A stretch of 64,000 bases of DNA, taken from Glaciimonas soli (GTDB lineage: Bacteria > Pseudomonadota > Gammaproteobacteria > Burkholderiales > Burkholderiaceae_D). Positions 15,021 to 22,015 of this stretch are shown here, one piece after another. A model generated the notes under the pieces. That model had not been told where the DNA came from and did not search any database. It saw nothing but the letters and a program-made list of their open reading frames with translations. Each line of letters starts with the position of its first letter. Within the stretch, counting starts at the first letter, position 1. Both the position numbers and the translations under genes were made by a program. Where the stretch lies: the NCBI RefSeq assembly GCF_009497155.1, contig NZ_WINI01000001.1, positions 186,001-250,000 of the forward strand. Direction: 5' to 3'.

Positions 15021-15386
15021 ATGAAGTGTCCGAATTTGCGTTACGCACGAGATGGATATTTTAAATATTACGTCGATATTTACGGCGCAAAAGCTATAGC
15101 CGAGCAGCTTTTTAAAACAGAACGAACCATCAAAGACTGGTATGAAGGCAAGAAAAAAATTCCATTTTGGGTGCCAGAACTGTTGCAATTGCGCGACAAA
15201 GAATGTTACCGAGAGTTACAGCAGATGAATATCAGAAGTCAAAAATTAGGCATCGTCATGCCAACCGCTGATATTTTAGTGTTTAGAAAAGCAACGATCA
15301 TTAATAACGGATCACCAAAGCCGCCAGTTACCGCCGAAATGGATTACTCACTCGATACCGAAGATTTTAAATTGGCGCAGCGGTAG
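15021..15386 (+). CDS. Putative inovirus regulator (DUF3653-like)
   Basis: 121 residues. The N-terminal half contains an HTH-like stretch (AKAIAEQLFKTERTIKDWYE) followed by GKKKIPFWVPELLQL, the pattern seen in small phage regulators of this kind. It resembles the element 1 regulator at 7038 in layout, though the sequences are far apart. Start at ATG 15021 with AAGGAAAAT just before it; a longer frame to 14844 would read through the att site and terminator. It overlaps the end of the convergent Rep gene by 20 bp. Confidence 0.7.
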   Translation: MKCPNLRYARDGYFKYYVDIYGAKAIAEQLFKTERTIKDWYEGKKKIPFWVPELLQLRDKECYRELQQMNIRSQKLGIVMPTADILVFRKATIINNGSPKPPVTAEMDYSLDTEDFKLAQR

Positions 15387-16260
15387 CCATCCACAAAACG
15401 CCCATACCTTGATTCTGCCAAACGTTAGCACCCTCAATACCCCGATCACAGGCCAGTTTCAGGGCGTGGGCAAATGCCCCCCATTGGTCAGTCCCATACG
15501 GTAGTTGATAAGCTACTTTCTCAGGCACAACGATGCCACGACTAGCCCAGTAACGTTTTCCGTTGAATTCTCTAACGGTCATTTCCTCTGCTATGTACTT
15601 AGCAATGTAAGCAGCTATTTTATGACGAGCGTTTTTAGTTTGACCACCGAAGCGTTGAGGATTGCGCACATCAATATTGCCGTTCACTCTGCCCTGCTCA
15701 TCCGTACCTACAATGCGAGTCCATATTGAGCGTACCAAGTGATAACTTTGACGACCGTTGACCGCGATATGAATATGGAACGCGCCACGCTCCTGTTGCT
15801 CGACCACGGCGACATAATGAAACACCTTATGCTTACTCATCTTGCGCCGGAAAACGTCCCAATCCTTCTTTAATCGCACTACATCTTGCATGTTTTCTCT
15901 ATAGGTCAATGTGATCATGCGATCAGCAGAAATGGCCTTGCAATTTAATCTAACCTTTTGACGAGCACGTGCAGCCGCATCCTCCTGATTAGCTTCTTTG
16001 TTTTCAGATTCGCCGCGCTTGGCGTGTTTTGTGGGCGTGTAACTGTCTTTAAAGCGGTAGGACTTAGAAACACAGATTTCTGTCTGGCCGTCGTCAAAAG
16101 TACGGTCATAGACCATCCAGACCGTTTTAGGAGCTGCGCTACTAGAGGAAAGTACTTGATTGTCGCCATCATAGGAAAATTCGTCCCATTCGTGCGGCGC
16201 TGACGTGTTTACAACAGGTGAATAGTCAAACTGGGTTGAGTGGTCTACAATTGCGTTCAT
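15367..16260 (-). CDS. Inovirus rolling-circle replication initiator
   Basis: 297 residues. Motif 1 is RMITLTYREN, motif 2 is RGAFHIHIAV (the HUH metal-binding pair), and motif 3 is KIAAYIAKYIAEEM with two candidate catalytic tyrosines. This is the equivalent of gene II protein and nicks the plus strand in the intergenic region just upstream (16261-16727). The N-terminal 80 residues are poorly ordered and include a basic RFKDSYTPTKHAKRGESENK segment. Related forms occur in many betaproteobacterial inoviruses. Confidence 0.85.
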   Translation of the reverse strand: MNAIVDHSTQFDYSPVVNTSAPHEWDEFSYDGDNQVLSSSSAAPKTVWMVYDRTFDDGQTEICVSKSYRFKDSYTPTKHAKRGESENKEANQEDAAARARQKVRLNCKAISADRMITLTYRENMQDVVRLKKDWDVFRRKMSKHKVFHYVAVVEQQERGAFHIHIAVNGRQSYHLVRSIWTRIVGTDEQGRVNGNIDVRNPQRFGGQTKNARHKIAAYIAKYIAEEMTVREFNGKRYWASRGIVVPEKVAYQLPYGTDQWGAFAHALKLACDRGIEGANVWQNQGMGVLWMATAAPI

Positions 16261-16727
16261 TGGCGTTGTACCGTGAATACTACGTTGATCGTGTGGCTGA
16301 CCTTTCCAGAGGTGCAGCCATTTTTCATTTCTAAAAACAGAACTTCAAAAAAGCATTTCTTAAATGTGTACCTAGCTGGGAAGCCCCGCCATTACTTGAT
16401 TTACGTTAAGTGTCCCTATTACAAGTCTAGCGGCGCTTTGCGCCTTGCTCGTCCGCTGCGCGGCCGGCGGCGTCGCAATCACCGCTCTACCTCAAAATCA
16501 AATCCACCACCAACATCAAAACGAACACAGCGCCGCTTATTTCACTTCGGTGCGCACAACCATCGTCGCAGCTCCCGCCCGCGCCATGGTTCCGAATTAC
16601 TAAAGGGGTTCCGTGCTACGCCGGAATCTGACCCTTCGGTCAGACTCAAATCGCCCCTTTTGATTATGCGCGACTATCGCAACAGCGCCATCAGCAGAGC
16701 ATGTGTTCACAGCCCCTGCACCAACCC
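16261..16727. other. Inovirus intergenic region, probable origin and packaging signal
   Basis: 467 bp without a convincing gene between the zot stop and the rep start, the place where filamentous phages keep the replication origin and packaging signal. It contains GGCGC-TTT-GCGCC near 16432, a GC-rich stretch up to about 16472, and a nested structure at 16602-16660: outer AAAGGGG/CCCCTTT arms around a perfect TCTGACC-CTTC-GGTCAGA hairpin. Confidence 0.6.
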
Positions 16728-17906
16728 TTATAGTTTTGATTTAATTGCCTGTGTACCGCCTGTATGCGTAGCCAAGACCCCATAACCATCCCCATCAATC
16801 TCACCAAAACCACCACGCGACAAAACATCTTTGCTTAGCGGTTCATTTAGTTGATAGGACGGCTTTTCTTTGGAGTGCTTTGCAATCTCGTCAGAGGCAG
16901 CAAAAGAACCTTTTCCCATTTGATTACGTTCACCAGCCTTATCATCAAAATCCAAAAAGTAACCACGCGCCACAATATCCCTGCACAAAATTTCAGGCAC
17001 ATTAATCGGTGTTGCTTGCTGCGTATAACAAGTACATTTTTTTGGATTGGAAACACACGAGGCTGGATAAGGCGCAGTCGTTGGTTTTGTGATTTCGTCG
17101 TAACGCGGCGCAGTTTGCGGAAGTCCATTTACGCGCGGTGTGCGATCGAACAAAAACTGATGCGCATCCTCAACTGCGTTTTTGTACGATGCATGCGCAA
17201 CACCGCCTTGCACTTGCTGTTGCGCTACGGCACCAGCCGGTAACGCTTTATCAGGATGAATCTTTTTCTGAATTGAACCGTAAATGTAATACACCAAGCA
17301 GGCCAAGATAATCAACACCAGACCAAAGCCCCAAACCTTCATTGGAATATTACGCTTTACCGTATGTTGCTCAGCACTTTTGTAGTACGCATAGACCTCT
17401 TTCGGATAACCCCATTTATGCTGTATCGAATCGCGACGATTCGAAGGACGCTCAGGACTTTCACGCACTGACATCCATTCATGCACAACTGCGCGTTCCA
17501 TACCGAAGGTGCGAACAATATGCAAATGTTTACCGACCAGCTTACGCACAAAATTATCGACTAAGCTCGGATTTTGTGTGATCAGAACAATGTCAAAACC
17601 TTTGTGACGATGCACGGCGAGCTGTTCATAAAACGCCGGTAATTTTGAGCCATTCGGTTTCTTCTCAAAAACGAATTGCGCCTCATCAATCACGATCACA
17701 GAGCCAGGTGGACAATCCATCCATTTTTGCGGGTCGATTTTCGTCCACGGCAACATCAAATTACTAATGCCGTGATAGAAAATTTCGCGCAGTTCTTTCC
17801 CCTCTTTTGCACGTTCAGCGTTTTCTTTCTCTATCCACTTTTTTACATACCACAGTGTATAAAGCGTTTTACCGTTACCGGGTAATCCAGTGAATAGATT
17901 TAGCAT
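16728..17906 (-). CDS. zot: Zot domain protein (inovirus pI assembly ATPase)
   Basis: 392 residues. The N-terminal ATPase domain has Walker A GLPGNGKTLYT at residues 7-17 and Walker B VIVIDEAQF near 70-80, then HRHKGFDIVLITQNP. A single membrane segment (FGLVLIILACLVYYIYG) near residue 205 separates it from a periplasmic region with Cys residues. Such proteins sit in the inner membrane and drive assembly and extrusion of the filament through a secretin. The start overlaps the end of the DUF2523 gene, as is usual in these operons. Confidence 0.92.
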   Translation of the reverse strand: MLNLFTGLPGNGKTLYTLWYVKKWIEKENAERAKEGKELREIFYHGISNLMLPWTKIDPQKWMDCPPGSVIVIDEAQFVFEKKPNGSKLPAFYEQLAVHRHKGFDIVLITQNPSLVDNFVRKLVGKHLHIVRTFGMERAVVHEWMSVRESPERPSNRRDSIQHKWGYPKEVYAYYKSAEQHTVKRNIPMKVWGFGLVLIILACLVYYIYGSIQKKIHPDKALPAGAVAQQQVQGGVAHASYKNAVEDAHQFLFDRTPRVNGLPQTAPRYDEITKPTTAPYPASCVSNPKKCTCYTQQATPINVPEILCRDIVARGYFLDFDDKAGERNQMGKGSFAASDEIAKHSKEKPSYQLNEPLSKDVLSRGGFGEIDGDGYGVLATHTGGTQAIKSKL

Positions 17907-18211
17907 TATTTCATGATCATTTTGGTTAATGACGTGCCAGAGGCAAGCTTGATTGTGAGCGCCGCAGTGAATGCAGAAAACACAGTACTAATAGCTTTAT
18001 CAACCCACAAATAGGCCATCAATGACATGATCGATGATGGCAAACCATTGAACGAACTTTGCACCGATGCATACAGCGCATCAGTCCCCACACTCAAGCC
18101 CTGATACGTCACAAAACTAATTCCCAGCGCAAGCAATACACGCCCCACCAAGGAACCTAAAACAGGCGCTAATGCACCCCAAATCGCGGGTATAAGCTCA
18201 GCTAAAAACAT
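17906..18211 (-). CDS. DUF2523 inovirus minor coat protein (pVI-like)
   Basis: 101 residues, strongly hydrophobic with about three membrane segments (IWGALAPVLGSLVGRVLLAL, then a central and a C-terminal helix pair). DUF2523 proteins lie between the pIII-like and zot genes in many inoviruses, as here, and are thought to equal pVI, which caps the filament together with pIII. Start at ATG 18211 with GGGAG eight bases upstream; the longer frame would run into the pIII gene. Confidence 0.8.
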   Translation of the reverse strand: MFLAELIPAIWGALAPVLGSLVGRVLLALGISFVTYQGLSVGTDALYASVQSSFNGLPSSIMSLMAYLWVDKAISTVFSAFTAALTIKLASGTSLTKMIMK

Positions 18212-18216
18212 AACAA

Positions 18217-19632
18217 TTACTCCCGAAGAATTGCGCCAGATAGCATGTAATAAGCCGCTATCAATGCCGCCAACATAATCGCCGCACGTAACGGCAACAG
18301 ATAAGGACATACCGTTGAAAACGGAATTACTAGCGTGGTATTCGCATACGCAAACGACTGATCAGCCATACACGAACCACCACCCAAAAAACCAGTTTGA
18401 TCGATTAAATTTGTACCATTTACCGTCGAACCGTTTGCTTTAGTCGGCAACGAACTTTGCAGCGGGTCCTGACCATTCATCATTTGCGTCCCAAGCGTTG
18501 AAGCCGCAGTAGGTACAGAATTAGCACACTGCTCATTGGCCAGACTCTGCAAAATGGCCCCCTGAATGGCATCACCAGTAACCGCAACAGTCGAAACAGC
18601 ACCGCTACAACCACTACTAGTTACTTGACTGTTTGTGCATGCATTCAGCTCTGGATGCAATGAACACATATCATCAGGTGGCGTAGAAGCCGCACCACTA
18701 CTGCCCGATGCAGCAGCAGATTTGCCGTCAGCAACTCCCGGAGCACCCGACGATGAAGCGCTAGTCGATTGAGTGGTTGTACACGTAGTAGAACCAGTAC
18801 TAGCCGGAGTAACACACGTGTTTGTATTGGTTGTACTACTACCATCAGAATTTTGATTACTTGACGAACTTGTCGTCGTCGTCACAGCACTAGACCCCGT
18901 ACCAGAAGTACTTGTCGTCGTGGGATTGGTCGTCGTCGTATTTGGAGATGTAGCAGGCGACGTACCCGATCCGGAACAAATCGGTGTACCGGTCGAATCA
19001 GTTCCAATATTAGAAAGACCTGCGGGGCAACCCGTAGCAGGATCGCCACTGGCCGTTACCGATGCAGGCAAAGGCGTCACACCAGTTGGCGGTGTAAATG
19101 CATCATTTTGTGGAGCCGCAACACCAGTCTGAATACCGGTATATGTGCAATATCCTGACGTCGGAGATGAAGTGTAATGCCAGCAATCAACAACAGTTGG
19201 ATGTGACTGAATATTGCAAGAACCATCGTTAGTAGGAATAGCAGCCCTTGCTGTTGCTGCAGTCAGCAAAGAACCAGACGGCGCAGACGCATTAAACGTC
19301 GTTGACGCACCAGCAGTACAAATGGGAGCAGCAGGAGCAGCACAAACTCCCGTGGCCGGATTAACCGTATTAGGTGCCGTACAAGTACCCGAAACAATGT
19401 AAACATTAGAAAGCGTATTAGTACCGTTTTTACACGCATAACCCTGAACAGTCTGAGCAATTTGAGTAGTTGTAGCATTCGCAGCAAGACAAGCAGCCAT
19501 TGCCGTAGGATAACCTTTAGTAGCACCTGCATAAGACCAGACAAAATCCGAAGCACGCGCTATATGATGAACCATCATCATGACGATTGCGACGCAAACA
19601 CCCACCACGATACGTTTGATTAAGTAATTCAT
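18217..19632 (-). CDS. pIII-like attachment protein of the inovirus
   Basis: 471 residues with a signal peptide (MNYLIKRIVVGVCVAIVMMM, cleavage near ARAS). The N-terminal domain is Cys-rich, followed by a very long Ser/Thr/Gly/Asn linker (TTTTNPTTTSTSGTGSSAVT is typical), a second Cys-rich domain, and a C-terminal hydrophobic anchor (LPLRAAIMLAALIAAYYMLS). This is the architecture of filamentous phage receptor-binding proteins: modules joined by flexible linkers and a membrane anchor for release. The receptor, probably a pilus, cannot be named. Confidence 0.85.
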   Translation of the reverse strand: MNYLIKRIVVGVCVAIVMMMVHHIARASDFVWSYAGATKGYPTAMAACLAANATTTQIAQTVQGYACKNGTNTLSNVYIVSGTCTAPNTVNPATGVCAAPAAPICTAGASTTFNASAPSGSLLTAATARAAIPTNDGSCNIQSHPTVVDCWHYTSSPTSGYCTYTGIQTGVAAPQNDAFTPPTGVTPLPASVTASGDPATGCPAGLSNIGTDSTGTPICSGSGTSPATSPNTTTTNPTTTSTSGTGSSAVTTTTSSSSNQNSDGSSTTNTNTCVTPASTGSTTCTTTQSTSASSSGAPGVADGKSAAASGSSGAASTPPDDMCSLHPELNACTNSQVTSSGCSGAVSTVAVTGDAIQGAILQSLANEQCANSVPTAASTLGTQMMNGQDPLQSSLPTKANGSTVNGTNLIDQTGFLGGGSCMADQSFAYANTTLVIPFSTVCPYLLPLRAAIMLAALIAAYYMLSGAILRE

Positions 19633-19688
19633 GCGTTAAACAAAATCCAGAATGCGCCCAAAGTCGCAACAATCACTAGCAAGCCCAT
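19629..19688 (-). CDS. 19-residue membrane peptide (possible pVII/pIX)
   Basis: MGLLVIVATLGAFWILFNA, a single hydrophobic helix. The stop overlaps the pIII start (ATGA), and an 11-base G tract just before the ATG acts as a ribosome-binding site. The position before pIII and the extreme size fit the tip peptides pVII/pIX (32-33 residues in Ff), but it is shorter than any I know. Coupled translation with pIII is likely. Confidence 0.5.
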   Translation of the reverse strand: MGLLVIVATLGAFWILFNA

Positions 19689-19690
19689 AT

Positions 19691-19701
19691 CCCCCCCCCC
19701 C
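19691..19701. repeat. 11-base G/C homopolymer
   Basis: Eleven C on the plus strand (G on the coding strand), three bases from the ATG at 19688. Such tracts slip during replication, so spacing of the ribosome-binding site could vary. An assembly error is also possible. Confidence 0.8.
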
Positions 19702-19708
19702 GTAAACT

Positions 19709-19730
19709 GAAAACGGAGGCCGAAGCCCCC
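19709..19730 (-). terminator. Terminator after the major coat gene
   Basis: On the minus strand GGGGGC-TTCG-GCCTCC followed by GTTTTC. Its position directly behind the coat protein gene matches the strong terminator after gene VIII in Ff phages. Confidence 0.65.
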
Positions 19731-19747
19731 GCGTGTACACATTCGGA

Positions 19748-19957
19748 TTACAACGCGCCGCGAATCCATTTAAACAGTTTCACGCCGACATACACCGCAA
19801 ACACAGCAGCGCCAACAGTCGCAACAGACACGCCAGCGCTAGTAATCGCACTAGTGTCTACAGTCGGCGCAGTTTGAGCCATTGCCGCAGCACTACCAAC
19901 CATTGCAGCAACACCAGTACCGATTTTCACCAACAGCTTTTTAGTCATCTGAATCAT
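19748..19957 (-). CDS. Inovirus major coat protein (pVIII-like)
   Basis: 69 residues: signal peptide (MTKKLLVKIGTGVAAMVGSA, cleavage near AMAQ), a short surface segment, one membrane helix (GVSVATVGAAVFAVYVGVKL) and a basic C-terminus (KLFKWIRGAL) that would face the DNA. This is the standard design of filamentous major coat proteins, about 40 residues after processing. Start at ATG 19957 with GAGGTG six bases before. Followed by a terminator. Confidence 0.88.
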   Translation of the reverse strand: MIQMTKKLLVKIGTGVAAMVGSAAAMAQTAPTVDTSAITSAGVSVATVGAAVFAVYVGVKLFKWIRGAL

Positions 19958-20195
19958 TTGTATCACCTCGTAAAGTTTTGATTAACATTTTAAATACCCA
20001 AGCACCAATCCACACCGCCACTATCGCAGCAGAATAAACAGCACCATCATTTGCTGACATCATCAGGAGTGACCCAGAAATATCAGTACTACTTAGCACC
20101 ACGTATTGACACGTGGAGACATCGAAATCCGTCGGATATAGACCGAACAGATAAGAACCGTCAGATTGAGGTACAGCTACAGCACATGCAGCCAT
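19941..20195 (-). CDS. Small inovirus membrane protein of unknown role
   Basis: 84 residues from ATG 20195, which overlaps the stop of the 27-residue peptide gene. It has an N-terminal extracellular-type stretch with two Cys (MAACAVAVPQ, DFDVSTCQYVVLSS) and a C-terminal membrane helix (YSAAIVAVWIGAWVFKMLIK). Proteins of this size lie between the ssDNA-binding and coat genes in many inoviruses and may be minor coat proteins. It overlaps the start of the coat gene slightly. Confidence 0.7.
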   Translation of the reverse strand: MAACAVAVPQSDGSYLFGLYPTDFDVSTCQYVVLSSTDISGSLLMMSANDGAVYSAAIVAVWIGAWVFKMLIKTLRGDTNDSDD

Positions 20196-20278
20196 TACGC
20201 ACCCCACCAAAAAATTAAGCCGCCACCCGCCAACAAGCCGATGAAAAAACAGCTAAACAGAAAAAGTTGGCGGGGCAT
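20195..20278 (-). CDS. 27-residue membrane peptide (possible pVII/pIX)
   Basis: MPRQLFLFSCFFIGLLAGGG followed by LIFWWGA: two basic or polar residues, then one hydrophobic helix. It starts 3 bp after the ssDNA-binding gene and its stop overlaps the next ATG. Size and position fit a filament-tip peptide such as pVII or pIX of Ff phages. Confidence 0.6.
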   Translation of the reverse strand: MPRQLFLFSCFFIGLLAGGGLIFWWGA

Positions 20279-20280
20279 GA

Positions 20281-20592
20281 TTAAGCAGCCTTAGGAGTTG
20301 GCGAAGGAGCAACAGAACGATTTGGAAACGGGTGCAACGCAATCACGCGAGGAATAACCAAACGGTCAAAATTGATTGATAACTCAAACTCGGCCAAGTA
20401 CTTACCCGGCACAGTCAAAGCCAACTCTTTCGGCAAATTTAATTCGCCAACTTGAGTAGAGTCGTTAGCACCGCGAATTACGCATTGCGCTTTATGAATC
20501 TCATAGTCATTGCCAGTTTTCTTGCTTTTGCCGGACTGAACATTGATAGCCAAAATTTCGATCAGGTTTTTTGTGTCGATAGATGTTGTCAT
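20281..20592 (-). CDS. Inovirus ssDNA-binding protein (gpV-like)
   Basis: 103 residues, a small all-beta protein without signal peptide (LIEILAINVQSGKSKKTGND, then IHKAQCVIRG and PGKYLAEFELSINFDRLVIP), ending in a Pro-rich tail. It should coat the newly made plus strand and hold it for packaging by Zot. It is the usual gene between the Rep-control and coat regions in betaproteobacterial inoviruses. Confidence 0.8.
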   Translation of the reverse strand: MTTSIDTKNLIEILAINVQSGKSKKTGNDYEIHKAQCVIRGANDSTQVGELNLPKELALTVPGKYLAEFELSINFDRLVIPRVIALHPFPNRSVAPSPTPKAA

Positions 20593-20666
20593 TTGAAACT
20601 CCTAGTGTGTATAAAGCGCCTCATTGCGCAGGGTGAAAATTGGTTAAATTACTTTGTGGAAACGTG

Positions 20667-20852
20667 CTATTTTTCGTTACGCGTTACGTTTATTTGCTTC
20701 TCATCCAAAATCAAATCAAGCAAATTGAATCTATTGCGTTGGCGATATTCTTTCTGACGTTGAGCTGATGTTTTTGCGTCGTGCTTAAGTGGACGACCTC
20801 TACCGCGCTTATCGAATGCATCAACCGTAAATTTGTCGTTTGTTTGTTTCAT
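20667..20852 (-). CDS. Small basic RepB-like regulatory protein
   Basis: 61 residues. It has an AT-hook-like RGRGRPLKH and the segment SAQRQKEYRQRNRFNLLDLI, a pattern found in small replication-control (RepB-RCR) and phage proteins. Basic and probably DNA-binding. First gene of the inovirus minus-strand operon and divergent from the DUF2726 gene. A similar RQ.RYR tail occurs in the element 1 paralogues, but this may be chance. Confidence 0.6.
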   Translation of the reverse strand: MKQTNDKFTVDAFDKRGRGRPLKHDAKTSAQRQKEYRQRNRFNLLDLILDEKQINVTRNEK

Positions 20853-20869
20853 AAATTATTTATATAAAT

Positions 20870-21436
20870 ATGATCACTTTTATTACCGGAATATTTGTAG
20901 TACTTGCACTTGCTTTGTTAGTAGCCAAAGCCAATAAAAAAAATGAAAAATCACAACCTGAAAAAGGCGAATACAGCTACACAAGAAAAAATCCACTTTC
21001 ACCAAACGAACAAGCCATGTACTGGAAACTCATCAGTGCGTTACCAGATCATGTCGTTCTTTCACAAGTAGAGCTATCACGATGTATTGAGGCAAAAGGC
21101 ACCGGCGCACACAACACCATTAAAGGTAAAAGCCTTGATTTCGTAATCTGCAACAAATCCTTAGAAATCGTTGCTGGCATTGAGATTGACGATAAATCAC
21201 ACAAAAAAGCTACCGCAATAAAACGTGATGCAACTAAAAACAAAGCCCTTGAAACCGCTGGCATAAAACTCATTCGCTGGCCTGCCGTACCGCACCCATC
21301 ACATGAAGAAATTCAGAAAGAATTTTCATTCACACCGAAGCCATCGCAAGACAAAAATGCAATTAAAATCAAAATCCTTGAGCAGCAACTTTTCAACATG
21401 GCAAAACGTTTAGAACAACAGCCAAAAGCTGAATAG
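20870..21436 (+). CDS. Membrane-anchored DUF2726 nuclease-like protein
   Basis: 188 residues: an N-terminal membrane helix (MITFITGIFVVLALALLVAK), a basic linker, then a DUF2726 domain with KSLDFVICNKS and GIEIDDKSH, which carry the D...E.DDK pattern of PD-(D/E)XK-like nucleases. A C-terminal coiled coil (IKILEQQLFNMAKRLEQQPK) follows. It lies on the opposite strand to the phage operon, as cargo genes often do. It might cut incoming DNA at the membrane and exclude other phages; this is a hypothesis. Confidence 0.7.
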   Translation: MITFITGIFVVLALALLVAKANKKNEKSQPEKGEYSYTRKNPLSPNEQAMYWKLISALPDHVVLSQVELSRCIEAKGTGAHNTIKGKSLDFVICNKSLEIVAGIEIDDKSHKKATAIKRDATKNKALETAGIKLIRWPAVPHPSHEEIQKEFSFTPKPSQDKNAIKIKILEQQLFNMAKRLEQQPKAE

Positions 21437-21514
21437 GTTTACCTTTTCTGCACAAGTGCTAAACTCCAAGCGTTATTCCATTCGAAGTAATTACGTTTGG
21501 AACAATTGCAGATT

Positions 21515-21528
21515 ATTACGTTCGTAAT
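21515..21528. promoter_or_regulatory. Palindrome before the 21563 regulator
   Basis: ATTACG-TT-CGTAAT, 35 bp upstream of the regulator start. A related TTACGTTTGG lies just before it. It could be the regulator's own operator. Confidence 0.4.
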
Positions 21529-21562
21529 AGTTGTGCAAGCGAATTATTTAGGAGAAAAAACT

Positions 21563-21868
21563 ATGAGTTACTTAGAAATGATCACAAGAGCGCTTAAAGG
21601 ACGATCAGTCCTTTCGGCTTCAAAGCAATGGGGAATACCGCAACCGACATTAAGAAAATATGCAAACGGTGAAAGATTGCCGGACTTTGCGACCGCTAAA
21701 ATCATGGCTGAAGAGGCAGGAATGGGGCTAGAAGAAGCCTTTGAAATGCTGGCCGAAGAAGAACTAAAACGAAAGCAAAAACACTCAACAATGGAAAAGA
21801 TTTCCGTGTCTTTTCTTAACCTCCTATCACGCGCCAACCCGCATAAACATTACGTTTGCGTGGGGTGA
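21563..21868 (+). CDS. Small HTH regulator at the right end of the inovirus
   Basis: 101 residues. The N-terminal half is a helix-turn-helix (SVLSASKQWGIPQPTLRKYA, NGERLPDFATAKIMAEEAG) of the Cro/phage-regulator kind seen in inoviruses; then comes a charged helix (EEAFEMLAEEELKRKQKHST). Start at ATG 21563 with AGGAG 10 bases upstream. It is followed closely by the putative right att site. A likely repressor or copy-number regulator. Confidence 0.7.
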   Translation: MSYLEMITRALKGRSVLSASKQWGIPQPTLRKYANGERLPDFATAKIMAEEAGMGLEEAFEMLAEEELKRKQKHSTMEKISVSFLNLLSRANPHKHYVCVG

Positions 21869-21885
21869 TAGGTAGTATTTTGGCT

Positions 21886-21913
21886 ATTTGACTTCTTATA
21901 AATTAGGAAATTA
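21886..21913. other. Possible right att site of element 2
   Basis: Same 11-6-11 layout and the same TATAAA centre as dif, with left arm ATTTGACTTCT (7 of 11 like dif) and right arm TTAGGAAATTA (5 of 11). Weak, but it falls just after the last inovirus gene and gives a normal element size of about 7 kb. Confidence 0.4.
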
Positions 21914-21945
21914 TGAATGGTTCTAAGGCAAGAGAAAACTTACTA

Positions 21946-21970
21946 AAATGACAGGCTATGCCGGTCATTT
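21946..21970. terminator. Hairpin between convergent phage regulator and integrase genes
   Basis: AAATGACAGGC-TAT-GCCGGTCATTT, ten of eleven pairs. It lies between two convergent genes. A run of four A on one side may serve the minus-strand integrase transcript. Confidence 0.5.
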
Positions 21971-22015
21971 CTTTGCATACATGCTGGATTCAGCCGCGCT
22001 CCGAACACCACTTTT

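Larger units (their letters stand above)
14904..21913. mobile_element. Element 2: inovirus (filamentous) prophage, about 7.0 kb
   Basis: A complete-looking filamentous phage genome. On the minus strand, in transcription order: RepB-like small protein, ssDNA-binding protein, tiny membrane peptides, major coat protein, terminator, pIII-like adhesin, DUF2523 protein, Zot/pI, an intergenic region with hairpins, and HUH Rep. On the plus strand: a regulator at each end and a DUF2726 gene. No integrase and no secretin gene, which fits XerCD-type integration and use of a host secretin. The left att-like site is reasonably clear; the right end at 21886-21913 is weaker. Confidence 0.82.

Noticed and set aside
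16240-16785. 181-codon plus-strand open frame across the inovirus intergenic region
   Set aside because: It crosses the zot end and the origin-like hairpins and its sequence is low-complexity and Arg/Ser-rich, as expected for a non-coding frame.
21836-21846. AACCCGCATAA as a dif half-site
   Set aside because: It matches one dif arm in 8 of 11 bases but is in the opposite orientation to the other sites and lies inside the 21563 coding region; the second arm is absent.
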